Source: Saccharothrix deserti (GTDB lineage: Bacteria > Actinomycetota > Actinomycetes > Mycobacteriales > Pseudonocardiaceae). Taken from it: DNA of 64,000 bases. Positions 31,708 through 39,326 of this stretch are shown here, in pieces; the stretch's first letter is position 1, and every line of letters starts with the position of its first letter. Made by a program: the position numbers and the translations under genes. Below the pieces are notes generated by a model, which saw only the letters and a program-made list of their open reading frames with translations, was not told the origin of the DNA and ran no database searches. Where the stretch lies: contig NZ_VKAB01000027.1 of assembly GCF_009769385.1 (NCBI RefSeq), positions 62,001-126,000 of the forward strand. The letters run 5' to 3'.

Positions 31708-32464
31708 TCCAGCCGCCGTCGATCGTGAACGTCGAGCCGGTGACGTGGCCGGAGTGCGCGCCGCACAGCCACAGCACGACGGAGGCCACCTCGGCGGGTT
31801 CGACGAGTTGCTTGATGGCGTGCCGGGTGAGCATCACGTCGGCGAGCACCTGCTCGGGCTCGATGCCGTGCGCGCGGGCCTGGTCGGCGACCTGGTTCTC
31901 GACCAGCGGGGTGCGCACGTAGCCGGGGCTCACGCAGTTGCTGGTGACGCCGTGCGGCGCGCCTTCCAGGGCGATGACCTTGCTCAGCCCTTCCAGGCCG
32001 TGCTTGGCGGCGACGTAGGCGGATTTGAACGCGCTGGCACGGGAGCCGTGCACGCTGGAGACGTTCACCACCCGTCCCCAGCCGCGCTGGTACATGTGCG
32101 GCAGGACGTGCCGGGCGAGCAGGAACGGCGCGGTGACCATGACCCGCTGGAGGAGCGTGAACCTCTCGGGCGGGAACTCGTGGATCGGGGCGACGTGCTG
32201 CAGGCCCGCGTTGTTGACCAGGATGTCGACCTCGGTGGGCAGGTCCCGGGCGGGGTCTTCGGCGGCGAGGTCGACCACGTGCTCGGTGCCGCCGGTCTCG
32301 CGGGCCGCGTCGGCGACCGACTCGGCGTCGCGGTCGACGAGGTGCACTTTCGCCCCGGCCCGCGCGAGGGCGACCGCGCAGGCCCGCCCGATGCCGCTGC
32401 CGGCGCCGGTGACCAGGGCGGTGCGACCGGACAGGTCGTCGCTGTGACCGGTGACACTCGTCAT
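31697..32464 (-). CDS. 3-hydroxybutyrate dehydrogenase
   Basis: A 255-residue SDR. The cofactor motif is TGAGSGIG; the signature NNAGLQHVAPIHEFP, the IEPEQV stretch and the end STFTIDGGWTAQ match bacterial 3-hydroxybutyrate dehydrogenases, and YVAAKHG holds the catalytic Tyr/Lys. It oxidises (R)-3-hydroxybutyrate to acetoacetate with NAD+. The gene precedes the MHS transporter on the same strand (about 38 bp gap), and a depolymerase-like secreted esterase lies nearby, so the locus can break down, import and oxidise the monomer. Start ATG 32464. Substrate assignment is by family motif and is quite firm. Confidence 0.9.
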   Translation of the reverse strand: MTSVTGHSDDLSGRTALVTGAGSGIGRACAVALARAGAKVHLVDRDAESVADAARETGGTEHVVDLAAEDPARDLPTEVDILVNNAGLQHVAPIHEFPPERFTLLQRVMVTAPFLLARHVLPHMYQRGWGRVVNVSSVHGSRASAFKSAYVAAKHGLEGLSKVIALEGAPHGVTSNCVSPGYVRTPLVENQVADQARAHGIEPEQVLADVMLTRHAIKQLVEPAEVASVVLWLCGAHSGHVTGSTFTIDGGWTAQ

Positions 32465-32490
32465 GACCGGAAACGCTAGGTGACCTGCGG

Positions 32491-32507
32491 TTCACCGCCC
32501 ATGTGAG
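32491..32507. promoter_or_regulatory. Possible operator upstream of the hydroxybutyrate dehydrogenase
   Basis: TTCAC-N7-GTGAG is an inverted repeat with one mismatch, 27 bp upstream of the start. The GAF/PucR regulator of the same operon could bind here; this is a weak call. Confidence 0.25.
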
Positions 32508-32659
32508 CGGTCGCCACAACGTGTGGGCGGCAGGTGTGTTTAGCCAACAGTTAGCGCGGCGGTGATCCAGTTGTCGAATACCGGGTGAAGCGAGGGTGCG
32601 GCCATAGGTAGGCTGCTTTGGCCCGTTCGGGGGACGAACCACGTTTTGGGGGTTACCAA

Positions 32660-32827
32660 GTGTCACTCACGCCGATCTACGACGACCTGCTGCGCGAGTT
32701 CGAGGGGATCATCCTCGTCAGCGAGGCCGCCGAGGCAGTGCAGACCGCCACCGCGCAGACCGCCGCGGACAGCACGACCGAGGCCGCGACCGAGGCCGAG
32801 CAGCAGACCGGCCCCGCCGAGGACTGA
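32660..32827 (+). CDS. Small acidic Ala/Thr/Glu-rich protein, 55 residues
   Basis: Starts at GTG 32660 (SLTPIYDDLLREFEGIILVS) and ends AEQQTGPAED. The first 20 residues look folded or helical, the rest is rich in Ala, Thr and Glu and likely disordered. I do not recognise it. In-frame readings further upstream exist, but the GGGGG-TTACCAA just before 32660 is the only SD-like stretch. It has its own terminator with 12-bp arms (32838-32876) and a 195-bp promoter gap before it, which argues that it is a real gene. No neighbour suggests a function. Confidence 0.5.
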   Translation: MSLTPIYDDLLREFEGIILVSEAAEAVQTATAQTAADSTTEAATEAEQQTGPAED

Positions 32828-32837
32828 GACCACCAGG

Positions 32838-32876
32838 GCCGGCCGCGCGCGTGGGTCACCCTGCCGCGCGGCCGGC
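32838..32876. terminator. Hairpin terminator overlapping the end of a convergent tetR gene
   Basis: GCCGGCCGCGCG (32838-32849) pairs with CGCGCGGCCGGC (32865-32876). The right arm lies inside the last codons of the TetR gene, so both genes share it. Confidence 0.75.
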
Positions 32877-33578
32877 GATGAGGGCTTCGACGCCGTCCAG
32901 CATCAGCCGGAGCCCGAACTCGAACTTGTCCTCCGCGTACGGCGAGACGCCCGCCCGCACGGCCGCGACCAGCGCCGGGTAGGGCGCGAAGTCCACCAGC
33001 TCACCGAGCACGGCGTCGCGTTCGCGCACCTCGTCGGGGCTCGGCTCGGGGTGGTCGAGGCTCAGCCGGACCTGGCCGCGCACGTAGGCGTCGATCGACT
33101 CGATCACCGCCACCTTCTCGGCCTCGGTCAGCCCGACACCCTCCAGCACCCGCAACGCCGAGTCCAGCCACCGCAGCATGTTCGGGCCCGGCGCGCGGGC
33201 GGTGGCGACGACGTGCAGCATCCACGGGTGCTTGCGGTAGGTCTCGCGGTCGGTGCGGGCCCACGCCTCCAGCTTGTCGCGCCAGTCGCCCGGCCAGTCG
33301 TCCGGCAGCGGGTCGTCGGCGCCGATCGCCTCGACCATCAGGGCTTCCAGCTCGGCCTTGCCCGGCAGGTACGTGTAGAGCGACGCCGTGCCGACGCCCA
33401 ACTCGACCGCCACCCGACGCATGGACAGCGCGGCCAGACCCTCGGTCTCCGCCACCTGGATCGCGGCGGCCACGATCCGTTCCATCGTGAGGCCCCGTTG
33501 CGGGCCCCGGGCCGGGCGGCGGGGGTCCTTCCACAGCAGCTCCAGCACTCGCCGCTGCGCGTCTTCCTTTGCGTTCAT
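32856..33578 (-). CDS. TetR/AcrR family regulator of the divergent MFS exporter
   Basis: A 240-residue TetR. The N-terminal 25 residues are an extra arm (KEDAQRRVLELLWKDPRRPARGP). The HTH is TMERIVAAAIQVAETEGLAALSMRRVAVELGVGTASLYTYLPGK. The C-terminal domain is of the type seen with drug-exporter repressors (WRDKLEAWARTDRETYRKHPWMLHVV). It is divergent from an MFS transporter starting at 33639, and the palindrome CGTTCG-N8-CGAACG lies between them, so it probably represses the exporter until a toxic ligand binds. The start is the ATG at 33578. Ligand unknown. Confidence 0.88.
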   Translation of the reverse strand: MNAKEDAQRRVLELLWKDPRRPARGPQRGLTMERIVAAAIQVAETEGLAALSMRRVAVELGVGTASLYTYLPGKAELEALMVEAIGADDPLPDDWPGDWRDKLEAWARTDRETYRKHPWMLHVVATARAPGPNMLRWLDSALRVLEGVGLTEAEKVAVIESIDAYVRGQVRLSLDHPEPSPDEVRERDAVLGELVDFAPYPALVAAVRAGVSPYAEDKFEFGLRLMLDGVEALIAGRAAG

Positions 33579-33595
33579 GGTGAAACTCAGTATAC

Positions 33596-33615
33596 CGTTC
33601 GGAGTTGAACGAACG
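33596..33615. promoter_or_regulatory. Operator candidate between tetR and MFS genes
   Basis: CGTTCG-N8-CGAACG is a perfect 6+6 inverted repeat placed between the divergent start codons at 33578 and 33639. Confidence 0.55.
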
Positions 33616-33638
33616 ATGTTCGGGGTTTGGGGGACGAC

Positions 33639-34817
33639 GTGGGGGACGCGAAGACACCGGGGGTTCGACGGGAACGGCGCACGTTGACGGCGGCGACGCT
33701 GACCAACGGGCCGACCGAGCTGATCGACTTCGTGCTACCGCTGTGGGCGGGCGCGACCATCGGGCTGAGCGCGACCGAGGTCGGCGTGCTGATGGCGGTC
33801 GAGATGGCGTTGTCGGTGGTCGTGCGGCCGTTCGCGGGCGTGCTGGCGGACCGCTGGGAACGACGGCACACCGCCGCCATCGGCGCACTGCTCTACGCGT
33901 TGTCCTGCGCCGGGTACGCGCTGGCGCAGAGCGCACCGCTCGCGTACGGCGCGGCGGCGGTCGGCGGCGCTGGGGGCGCGCTGCTGTGGGTCGCCGTGCG
34001 GGCCATCGTCAGCGAACGGCTGGCCGAGGACTCGGCGGTGTTCCCGCGCCTGCTCTCCGCCCAGGAGACGGGGTCCTGGGTGGCGTTCGTGGTCGGGATG
34101 ACGGCCTTGGGCGTCATCGGTTTCGCGGGCGTGTTCTGGGCGTGCGCGGCGGCGTGCGTGACGGCGGCGGTGTTCCTGATGTCGGCGCCGCGCCGCCGGG
34201 AACGCACCGGTGAGGGCGTGGCGGCGGCCGGGCTCGGCGCGGTGGGCAAGCGGTTGCGGCCGATGCTGTTCGCGGTGGTGATGACCACGGCGGCGGAGGC
34301 GGCCGTCGGGTTGCTGCTGCTCCTGCACCTGCAACGCGGGTTCGGCCTCGAGGTGCAGGAGGTCGCGCTCGTGTTCCTGCCCGGCGCGATCGCGATGAGC
34401 GCCGCCGCCGAGTACCTGCACCGGTACGTGCTGCGGTTCGGCCGCCGCCGGGTGCTGACGGTCGCGTCACTGGCCAGCTGCGTGTTCGCGGCGAGCCTCG
34501 CGTGGGCGCCCAACCCGTACGTGATCGCGGCGCTGTGGGTGCTCAGCGGGCTGGCGTGGGCGGCGGTGATGCCGGTGCAGCAGGCCGTGATCGCCGAGGC
34601 GTCCGACGGTCGGGTCGGCCGGGCCATGGGCGTGTACGAGGCGGCGTGCCTGGTCGGCGCGCTGATCGGCAGCCTGGTGGCGGGCGCCCTGTACGACGGC
34701 GCGAACTGGTGGGTGGCGTGCGTGGTGGCCGCCGGGATGATCCTCGCGGGCGCGTTCGTCGTGCCACGGGCGGTGCGGCGGCTCGGCGTCGCCGACATCC
34801 CGGTCACCACGGCGTAG
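33639..34817 (+). CDS. MFS transporter, drug-exporter-like
   Basis: A 392-residue membrane protein with about 12 hydrophobic helices. The motif FAGVLADRWERRHTAAIGAL between helices 2 and 3 is the conserved MFS loop motif. It lies divergent to a TetR gene with an operator between them, the classical arrangement for a regulated exporter, but the substrate is unknown. I prefer GTG 33639 with GGGGGAC 5 nt upstream; TTG 33627 would add GDDV. The stop lies in a 12-bp tandem duplication that creates a second in-frame TAG, and a perfect 16-bp stem terminator follows. Confidence 0.85.
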   Translation: MGDAKTPGVRRERRTLTAATLTNGPTELIDFVLPLWAGATIGLSATEVGVLMAVEMALSVVVRPFAGVLADRWERRHTAAIGALLYALSCAGYALAQSAPLAYGAAAVGGAGGALLWVAVRAIVSERLAEDSAVFPRLLSAQETGSWVAFVVGMTALGVIGFAGVFWACAAACVTAAVFLMSAPRRRERTGEGVAAAGLGAVGKRLRPMLFAVVMTTAAEAAVGLLLLLHLQRGFGLEVQEVALVFLPGAIAMSAAAEYLHRYVLRFGRRRVLTVASLASCVFAASLAWAPNPYVIAALWVLSGLAWAAVMPVQQAVIAEASDGRVGRAMGVYEAACLVGALIGSLVAGALYDGANWWVACVVAAGMILAGAFVVPRAVRRLGVADIPVTTA

Positions 34818-34834
34818 AAAACGGCGTAGAAAAC
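34811..34834. repeat. 12-bp tandem duplication with two in-frame stops
   Basis: GGCGTAGAAAAC is repeated twice (34811-34822, 34823-34834). Each copy contains an in-frame TAG for the MFS gene. Confidence 0.92.
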
Positions 34835-34872
34835 GGTCGGGCCGCCGGGCGCGAGTGCCCGGCGGCCCGACC
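34835..34872. terminator. Bidirectional terminator with a perfect 16-bp stem
   Basis: GGTCGGGCCGCCGGGC (34835-34850) pairs with GCCCGGCGGCCCGACC (34857-34872) around GCGAGT. It sits between the convergent MFS and LCP genes. Confidence 0.9.
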
Positions 34873-34888
34873 TTCGACTGACTGTCCG

Positions 34889-36013
34889 CTACTTCGGCTG
34901 CGGGAGCAGGTCGGCCGGAACCGCCTCGTCCTTCTCCAGAGCGCCGAACAGGCGCAGCGCGTTCTCCCGGTCCCACTGCACGACCGACCCCGCGCCCGGC
35001 ACGGTCGGCGTGCCGCCCACCGGCACGGTGACCGTGTCCACTCCCCCGCCCATGGCGAACGCCATGCCCGCCAGGTTGTGCAGGTGGTCGTCGGAGTTCA
35101 CCGAGATCGAGTCCGTGCCCGCGAACAGCAGCGGGAACGCCTTGAACGGGTTGGCCAGCGTGCCGAAGCTCGTCGCCTTCTCCGACAGGGCGGCGAGGAA
35201 CTTGCGCTGGTTCTCCACCCGCTGGAGGTCGGCCGTGGCGAACGCCCGCGAGCGCACGAAGCCGAGCGCCTGCGCGCCGTCCAGCTCCTGGCAGCCCGTC
35301 TGGAGGTCGAGGCCCGCCAACGGGTCCTGCATCGGCTCCTCGATGCACATGTCCACGCCGCCGACCGCGTCCACGATCCCGGCGAACCCGCCGAAGCCGA
35401 TCTCCATGTAGTGGTCGATGCGGATGCCCGTGGCGCCCTCGACGGTCTGCACCAGCAAGGGCGCGCCGCCGAACGCGAACGCCGCGTTGATCTTGTTCTT
35501 GCCGTTGCCCGGGATGTCCACATAGGAGTCGCGCGGCACACTCACCAATGTGGAGTTCCCGGAGCCCTCCGGGATGTGCAGCAGCATGATGGTGTCCGTG
35601 CGCTGACCGCCCGCGTCACCTGTGGACAGTTCGGCCTTCTGCGCCTCGGTCAGGTCGTCACGCGCGTCCGACCCGACGAGCAGCCAGTTGGTGCCCGGTG
35701 TGTCGGCCGGCCTGTCCTCGTAGTCGGTCAGGGCGTCGATCCGGCGCAGCGAGGAGTCGACGTAGAACCACATGCCGACACCCAGCACCAGCAGCACGAC
35801 CAGGACGATCGAGATGATCCGCCCGATTCTGGGCTTGCGGCGCTTGACCGCCGGACGCGGTCCGGCCTGCTGCCGGTACCCGTCCTGCCGGTACCCACCC
35901 GGCTGAGGGCCGCGTTGCCGCGGACCGCCCTGCTGGTATCCGGCCTGTCGCGGTTGCCCGCCCTGTCGGTATCCGCCCTGCTGATACCCGCCCTGCTGGT
36001 ATCCGGCGCTCAT
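34889..36013 (-). CDS. LCP (LytR-CpsA-Psr) family cell-wall ligase
   Basis: A 374-residue protein. Residues 1-50 are a Gln/Gly/Tyr repeat region (YQQGGYQQGGYRQGG), one membrane helix follows (IGRIISIVLVVLLVLGVGMW, about 62-81), and the extracellular LCP domain runs from about residue 105 (NWLLVGSDARDD) on. The catalytic arginines and aspartates appear in GGQRTDTIMLLHI, VSVPRDSYVDIP and FVRSRAFATADLQRVENQRKF. Such enzymes link teichoic acid, arabinogalactan or other polymers to peptidoglycan, using polyprenyl-phosphate donors. The start is the ATG at 36013. The gene stands alone, with a strong terminator after it. Confidence 0.9.
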   Translation of the reverse strand: MSAGYQQGGYQQGGYRQGGQPRQAGYQQGGPRQRGPQPGGYRQDGYRQQAGPRPAVKRRKPRIGRIISIVLVVLLVLGVGMWFYVDSSLRRIDALTDYEDRPADTPGTNWLLVGSDARDDLTEAQKAELSTGDAGGQRTDTIMLLHIPEGSGNSTLVSVPRDSYVDIPGNGKNKINAAFAFGGAPLLVQTVEGATGIRIDHYMEIGFGGFAGIVDAVGGVDMCIEEPMQDPLAGLDLQTGCQELDGAQALGFVRSRAFATADLQRVENQRKFLAALSEKATSFGTLANPFKAFPLLFAGTDSISVNSDDHLHNLAGMAFAMGGGVDTVTVPVGGTPTVPGAGSVVQWDRENALRLFGALEKDEAVPADLLPQPK

Positions 36014-36083
36014 CAACGGCCCCGTCCGTGTGTCGGTCACTGCTCGCACCTAAAGACGCGGTGCGCGGCGAGAGGTTGCCACC

Positions 36084-36473
36084 TTAGTGCTCCAGAGGGA
36101 GCACGAGAACCGCCAGCAGACGGTTCAGCTCGGCCTCCGGATCTTCGGTGAGGCCGGTGTGCGTGGGCGAGGTCTGGATGATCGTGCTGCGCGGCGCGGT
36201 CAGCCAGCGGAACCGCTGCCCCGGCGACGTGCGCGACACCGGGCCCGCCGTCGGCGCGCCGTCGCACGACAACCCCAGGTGCTCCAGGTTCGCCCGCAGC
36301 ACCTCCACGTCCAGGAACGGGTCCAGTGCCAGCAACCGCGCCTCGTCCACGTGCACGCGGGCGCCGAGGAAGTCCAGCGCCGGGCAGTAGACCAGCACCC
36401 CGACGTTCACGAACTCGCCGCGCTCCTGCCGTGGCACGGCGCGCAGCACCGCGTACTCAAACACGTGCGGCAC
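36084..36473 (-). CDS. DUF3037 family protein, partner of the HipA-like kinase
   Basis: A 129-residue protein. It starts PHVFEYAVLRAVPRQERGEFVNVGVLVYC, which matches the DUF3037 family. The start is GTG 36473, which overlaps the kinase gene by 17 bp. The two families are commonly found next to each other, and the overlap says they are translated together. What DUF3037 does is unknown; the arrangement resembles a kinase with a small partner (inhibitor, substrate or targeting factor), which is inference. It ends with LNRLLAVLVLPLEH. Confidence 0.82.
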   Translation of the reverse strand: MPHVFEYAVLRAVPRQERGEFVNVGVLVYCPALDFLGARVHVDEARLLALDPFLDVEVLRANLEHLGLSCDGAPTAGPVSRTSPGQRFRWLTAPRSTIIQTSPTHTGLTEDPEAELNRLLAVLVLPLEH

Positions 36474-37263
36474 GGGCGGCCTCCAGCGCGTCGACCCACG
36501 TGCGCGGCGCGGCCAGGCGGGCGGTGAAGAACGACTCGTACGCCTCGCGCACGGCGGGCGGTGTGCCGAACGTCTCGTCCTGCGCGAGCCACTGGTCCGG
36601 CACCAGCGCCAGCACCTCGCGCACCAGCTCGGGTGTGACGCGGGCGGACAGCTCGGCGTCCACCTCGGCCAGGTCGCCCGCGAACGGCAGCATCAGGTGG
36701 TCGGCCGCGTCGAACCGGTAGCTCGCCGCCGGGAACCGGTCCGGCCGCCACGAGTGGTGGAAGTACAGCGAGGCGCCGTGGTCGATCAGCCACAGCTCCC
36801 GGTGCCACAGCAGGGTGTTCGGGTTGCGCCAGCTGCGGTCCACGTTGAGCGTGAGCGCGTCCAGCCACAGCAGCCGGGTGGCGAGATCGGCGGCGGGCTC
36901 GCGCACCACCGGGTTGTAGTCGAACGAGCCGGGCAGGTAGTCCAACCCCAGGTTCAGCCCGCCGCTGGCCTTCAGCAGCTCCTGCACCTCCTGGTCCGGT
37001 TCGGACCGGCCCATCTCGGGGTCGAGCTCGACCAGCACGATCTCCGGCACCTTGAAGCCGAGGCGGCGGGCCAGTTCGCCGACCACGATCTCGGCGATCA
37101 GCGCCTTCACGCCCTGGCCCGCGCCGCGGAACTTGAGCACGTACATGCCCAGGTCGTCGGCTTCGACCAGCCCGGGGAGCGAACCGCCCTCCCGGAAGGG
37201 CGTGACGTAGCGGGTGGCCGCGACTCGGCGCAGACCATTCGTGGAGTTCACGCCCCGCATCAT
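36457..37263 (-). CDS. HipA-like kinase
   Basis: A 268-residue protein of the HipA-kinase type, without the N-terminal subdomain of classical HipA. The ATP-binding lysine is probably in YVLKFRGAGQGVKALIAEIV; the catalytic loop is LDALTLNVDRSWRNPN and the metal-binding D-x-G motif is LIDHGASLYFHHS. It should phosphorylate a protein or small molecule in the cytoplasm. Unlike hipBA pairs there is no HTH antitoxin gene; the downstream partner is DUF3037, overlapping by 17 bp. Tandem ATGs at 37263 and 37260 are the best starts. Toxicity has not been shown by anything in the sequence. Confidence 0.78.
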   Translation of the reverse strand: MMRGVNSTNGLRRVAATRYVTPFREGGSLPGLVEADDLGMYVLKFRGAGQGVKALIAEIVVGELARRLGFKVPEIVLVELDPEMGRSEPDQEVQELLKASGGLNLGLDYLPGSFDYNPVVREPAADLATRLLWLDALTLNVDRSWRNPNTLLWHRELWLIDHGASLYFHHSWRPDRFPAASYRFDAADHLMLPFAGDLAEVDAELSARVTPELVREVLALVPDQWLAQDETFGTPPAVREAYESFFTARLAAPRTWVDALEAARAARV

Positions 37264-37293
37264 GGTCAATCGACGGCCGTGACCGCCAACCGG

Positions 37294-38034
37294 TTACCGG
37301 GCCGCCGCCGTCAACGCCGGGAGGTAGCCGGACTCGTGACCGGCCCGGTTCGGGTGGTAGGACCGGTCGACGGGGATCAGCACCAGGCCGTTCACCCACG
37401 GCTCGTCGGAGCACGCGCCGTGCCCGTCGAACGCCTTGCGCACGTCGGCGAACTCGAACCCGGCCGCACGTGCCCGCTTCCCGATCACCTCGGTCAGCAC
37501 GTCGGCCGCCCGGTTCACCGCCTCCCGCTTCTTCCCGCTCATCAGGCACCACGACTCGAACGAGAACAGCCGCGGGTAGCCGAGCACGACGACCTCGGCC
37601 GACGTCCGGCCGCGCACCGCGCCGTACAGCGCGTCCAGCCGGCCGGGCAGCTGGTCCCGGATGAACCGCTCGGCGGCGCCGACCCGGCTCACGCACTCGT
37701 CGTCGTCGCCGGTCGTGCAGGTCGTCATGACGTCGCGGAACCCGGCGTCGTTGCCGCCCGCGGTGATGGTGACCAGCGTGGTCGACGGCGTGATGCGCTC
37801 CGCCTGCCGCGCCACCGCGGCCGTGTCGGCCCCCGCGCAGGCGCTCATCACCAGCGACGCGCCGTTGCGCTGCGCCCACAGTCTCGGGTAGGCGTGCGGG
37901 CTCCGCCGGCAGTCGTCGATCGCCTCGTCGCCCGCGCCGGTGCCCGCCGCGTAGGAGTCACCCAACGCGACGAGCTCCGGCGCGGCCGGTGCGGGGGTCA
38001 GGGCCATCAGCAGTGCGAACGCCAGCATCCTCAT
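37294..38034 (-). CDS. Secreted SGNH/GDSL-type lipase or esterase
   Basis: A 246-residue secreted hydrolase. The signal peptide is short (MRMLAFALLMALTPAPAA). The SGNH blocks are visible: block I LVALGDSYAAGTGA with the nucleophile Ser, block III TITAGGNDAG with Gly and Asn, and block V DRSYHPNRAGH with catalytic Asp-x-x-His replaced in spacing by SYHPN. Six cysteines in pairs (DDCRRSP, SACAG, TTCTTGDDDEC, SWCLMS, GACSDE) fit the extracellular actinobacterial branch of this family. It probably hydrolyses lipid esters outside the cell. ATG 38034 follows GGGGGG; ATG 38046 is possible. Confidence 0.85.
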   Translation of the reverse strand: MRMLAFALLMALTPAPAAPELVALGDSYAAGTGAGDEAIDDCRRSPHAYPRLWAQRNGASLVMSACAGADTAAVARQAERITPSTTLVTITAGGNDAGFRDVMTTCTTGDDDECVSRVGAAERFIRDQLPGRLDALYGAVRGRTSAEVVVLGYPRLFSFESWCLMSGKKREAVNRAADVLTEVIGKRARAAGFEFADVRKAFDGHGACSDEPWVNGLVLIPVDRSYHPNRAGHESGYLPALTAAAR

Positions 38035-38090
38035 GCCCCCCGGCATACCACTGTGGACGGTGCGCCAGGCCGAAGTTAACCCGTCGGGAG

Positions 38091-39230
38091 TTACCCCTTC
38101 AGTGCGACGCACACCGGGATCGGCGCGTCGACAGTGCCGACCGGACGCAGCTTCCCGGTCGTCCGGTCGACCGCGAACGTGGTGATGTCGTCCGAGTTCT
38201 GGTTGGCCGCGAGCAGGAACCGCCCGGCCGCGTCGAGCGTGATGTGCCGGGGGAACTTCCCGCCGACCGGCGCCGCCTCCACCAGCCGCAACGCCGCGCC
38301 GCCGCGTTCGACGGCGAACACGGCCACGCTGTCGTGGCCCCGGTTGGACAGGTAGACGAACCGACCGTCCGCCGACACGAGGATCTCGGCCGGGTAGTTG
38401 CGCGGCGTGGTCGGCGCGCCGGCGGGCAGCGTGCTCACCTTCGGGCCGGGCTTGAGCACACCCCGGTCGTAGGTCGCCACCACGATCGTGGAGTCGAGTT
38501 CGTTGGCGATGTAGGCGAACCTGCCGGACGGGTGGAACGCCAGGTGCCTCGGTCCCGCGCCTGGGTGCACGCGGGCGGTGCCGGCGAGGGTGAGCCCGCC
38601 CCGGTCGCCCAGCCGGTAGCTGTAGACCGAATCGGTGCCCAGGTCGACCGCCAGCACGAACTCGCCGGCCGGGTCGGGCAGCACCTGGTGCGCGTGCGGC
38701 CCCTCCTGCCGTTCCGGGTCCGGCCCGCTGCCCCGGTGCACCGCGAGGTCGGTGCGCTCGCCCAGCCCACCGTCGGGTCGCACCGGGTGCACGGCCACGC
38801 TGCCCGAGCTGTAGTTAGCCGACAGCAGGAAACCCTTGTGCAGAGCCAGGTGGCACGGGTCCGCGCCGCCGGTGCTCTGGCTGTTGATCACCTTGGGCAC
38901 GCCGTCCGGACCGACCGCCAGCGCGGTGACCTCGCCGTCGGACTGCTCGTTGACCGCGTACACCCGCCGTCCCGCGCCGATCACGAACGACGGGTTGGGC
39001 ACGTCCTCCACCACGCCGGTGACGCGCAGCCCGCCGGTCGCGGTGTCGTACAGACCGAGCCCGATGCCCGTGCCACCGCCCGGCCACGACGTGTAGGTGC
39101 CCAGGTAGACGCGGACCTCCGCGCGTGACCCGTCCGCTCCACCCTCGTCCGCTCGAGCGACACCCTCGGTCATCAACAACCCCGCTCCCACGCCGACAGC
39201 CCCCAGGAACCGCCGCCTGTCCACCACCAC
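38091..39230 (-). CDS. Tat-exported lactonase-family beta-propeller protein
   Basis: A 379-residue seven-bladed propeller of the YbhE/6-phosphogluconolactonase type. A twin-arginine signal is visible at the start (DRRRFLGAVGVGAGLLMTEG), so it should leave the cell folded. The blades repeat patterns such as VYLGTYTS, HLAFHPSGRFAYIANELDSTI, and FVYLSNRGHDSVAVFAV. Lactonases of this type hydrolyse sugar lactones, but many exported members have no proven reaction. The start is near 39230. A pair of GCGCAAC repeats lies about 70 bp upstream and also occurs upstream of rocD. Confidence 0.85.
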   Translation of the reverse strand: MVVDRRRFLGAVGVGAGLLMTEGVARADEGGADGSRAEVRVYLGTYTSWPGGGTGIGLGLYDTATGGLRVTGVVEDVPNPSFVIGAGRRVYAVNEQSDGEVTALAVGPDGVPKVINSQSTGGADPCHLALHKGFLLSANYSSGSVAVHPVRPDGGLGERTDLAVHRGSGPDPERQEGPHAHQVLPDPAGEFVLAVDLGTDSVYSYRLGDRGGLTLAGTARVHPGAGPRHLAFHPSGRFAYIANELDSTIVVATYDRGVLKPGPKVSTLPAGAPTTPRNYPAEILVSADGRFVYLSNRGHDSVAVFAVERGGAALRLVEAAPVGGKFPRHITLDAAGRFLLAANQNSDDITTFAVDRTTGKLRPVGTVDAPIPVCVALKG

Positions 39231-39298
39231 ACCGAACCTCCGCTCGACCGCCCACGGCGGGTCCCACAGTGGCCTGGACCATCACACGGAAGCAAGAG

Positions 39299-39326
39299 GC
39301 GCAACGAAGATTGCATTTAGCGCAAC
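39299..39326. promoter_or_regulatory. Direct repeat GCGCAACGAAGA...GCGCAAC, copy 1
   Basis: GCGCAACGAAGA (39299-39310) and GCGCAAC (39320-39326) are 21 bp apart. The pair lies upstream of the lactonase gene and touches the 3' end of ppk2. The same arrangement is at 40256-40282. Confidence 0.45.

Noticed and set aside
33596-33615. Reading CGTTCG-N8-CGAACG as a LexA box
   Set aside because: The half-site orientation and spacer do not match CGAAC-N4-GTTCG; a TetR operator is more likely given the divergent tetR.
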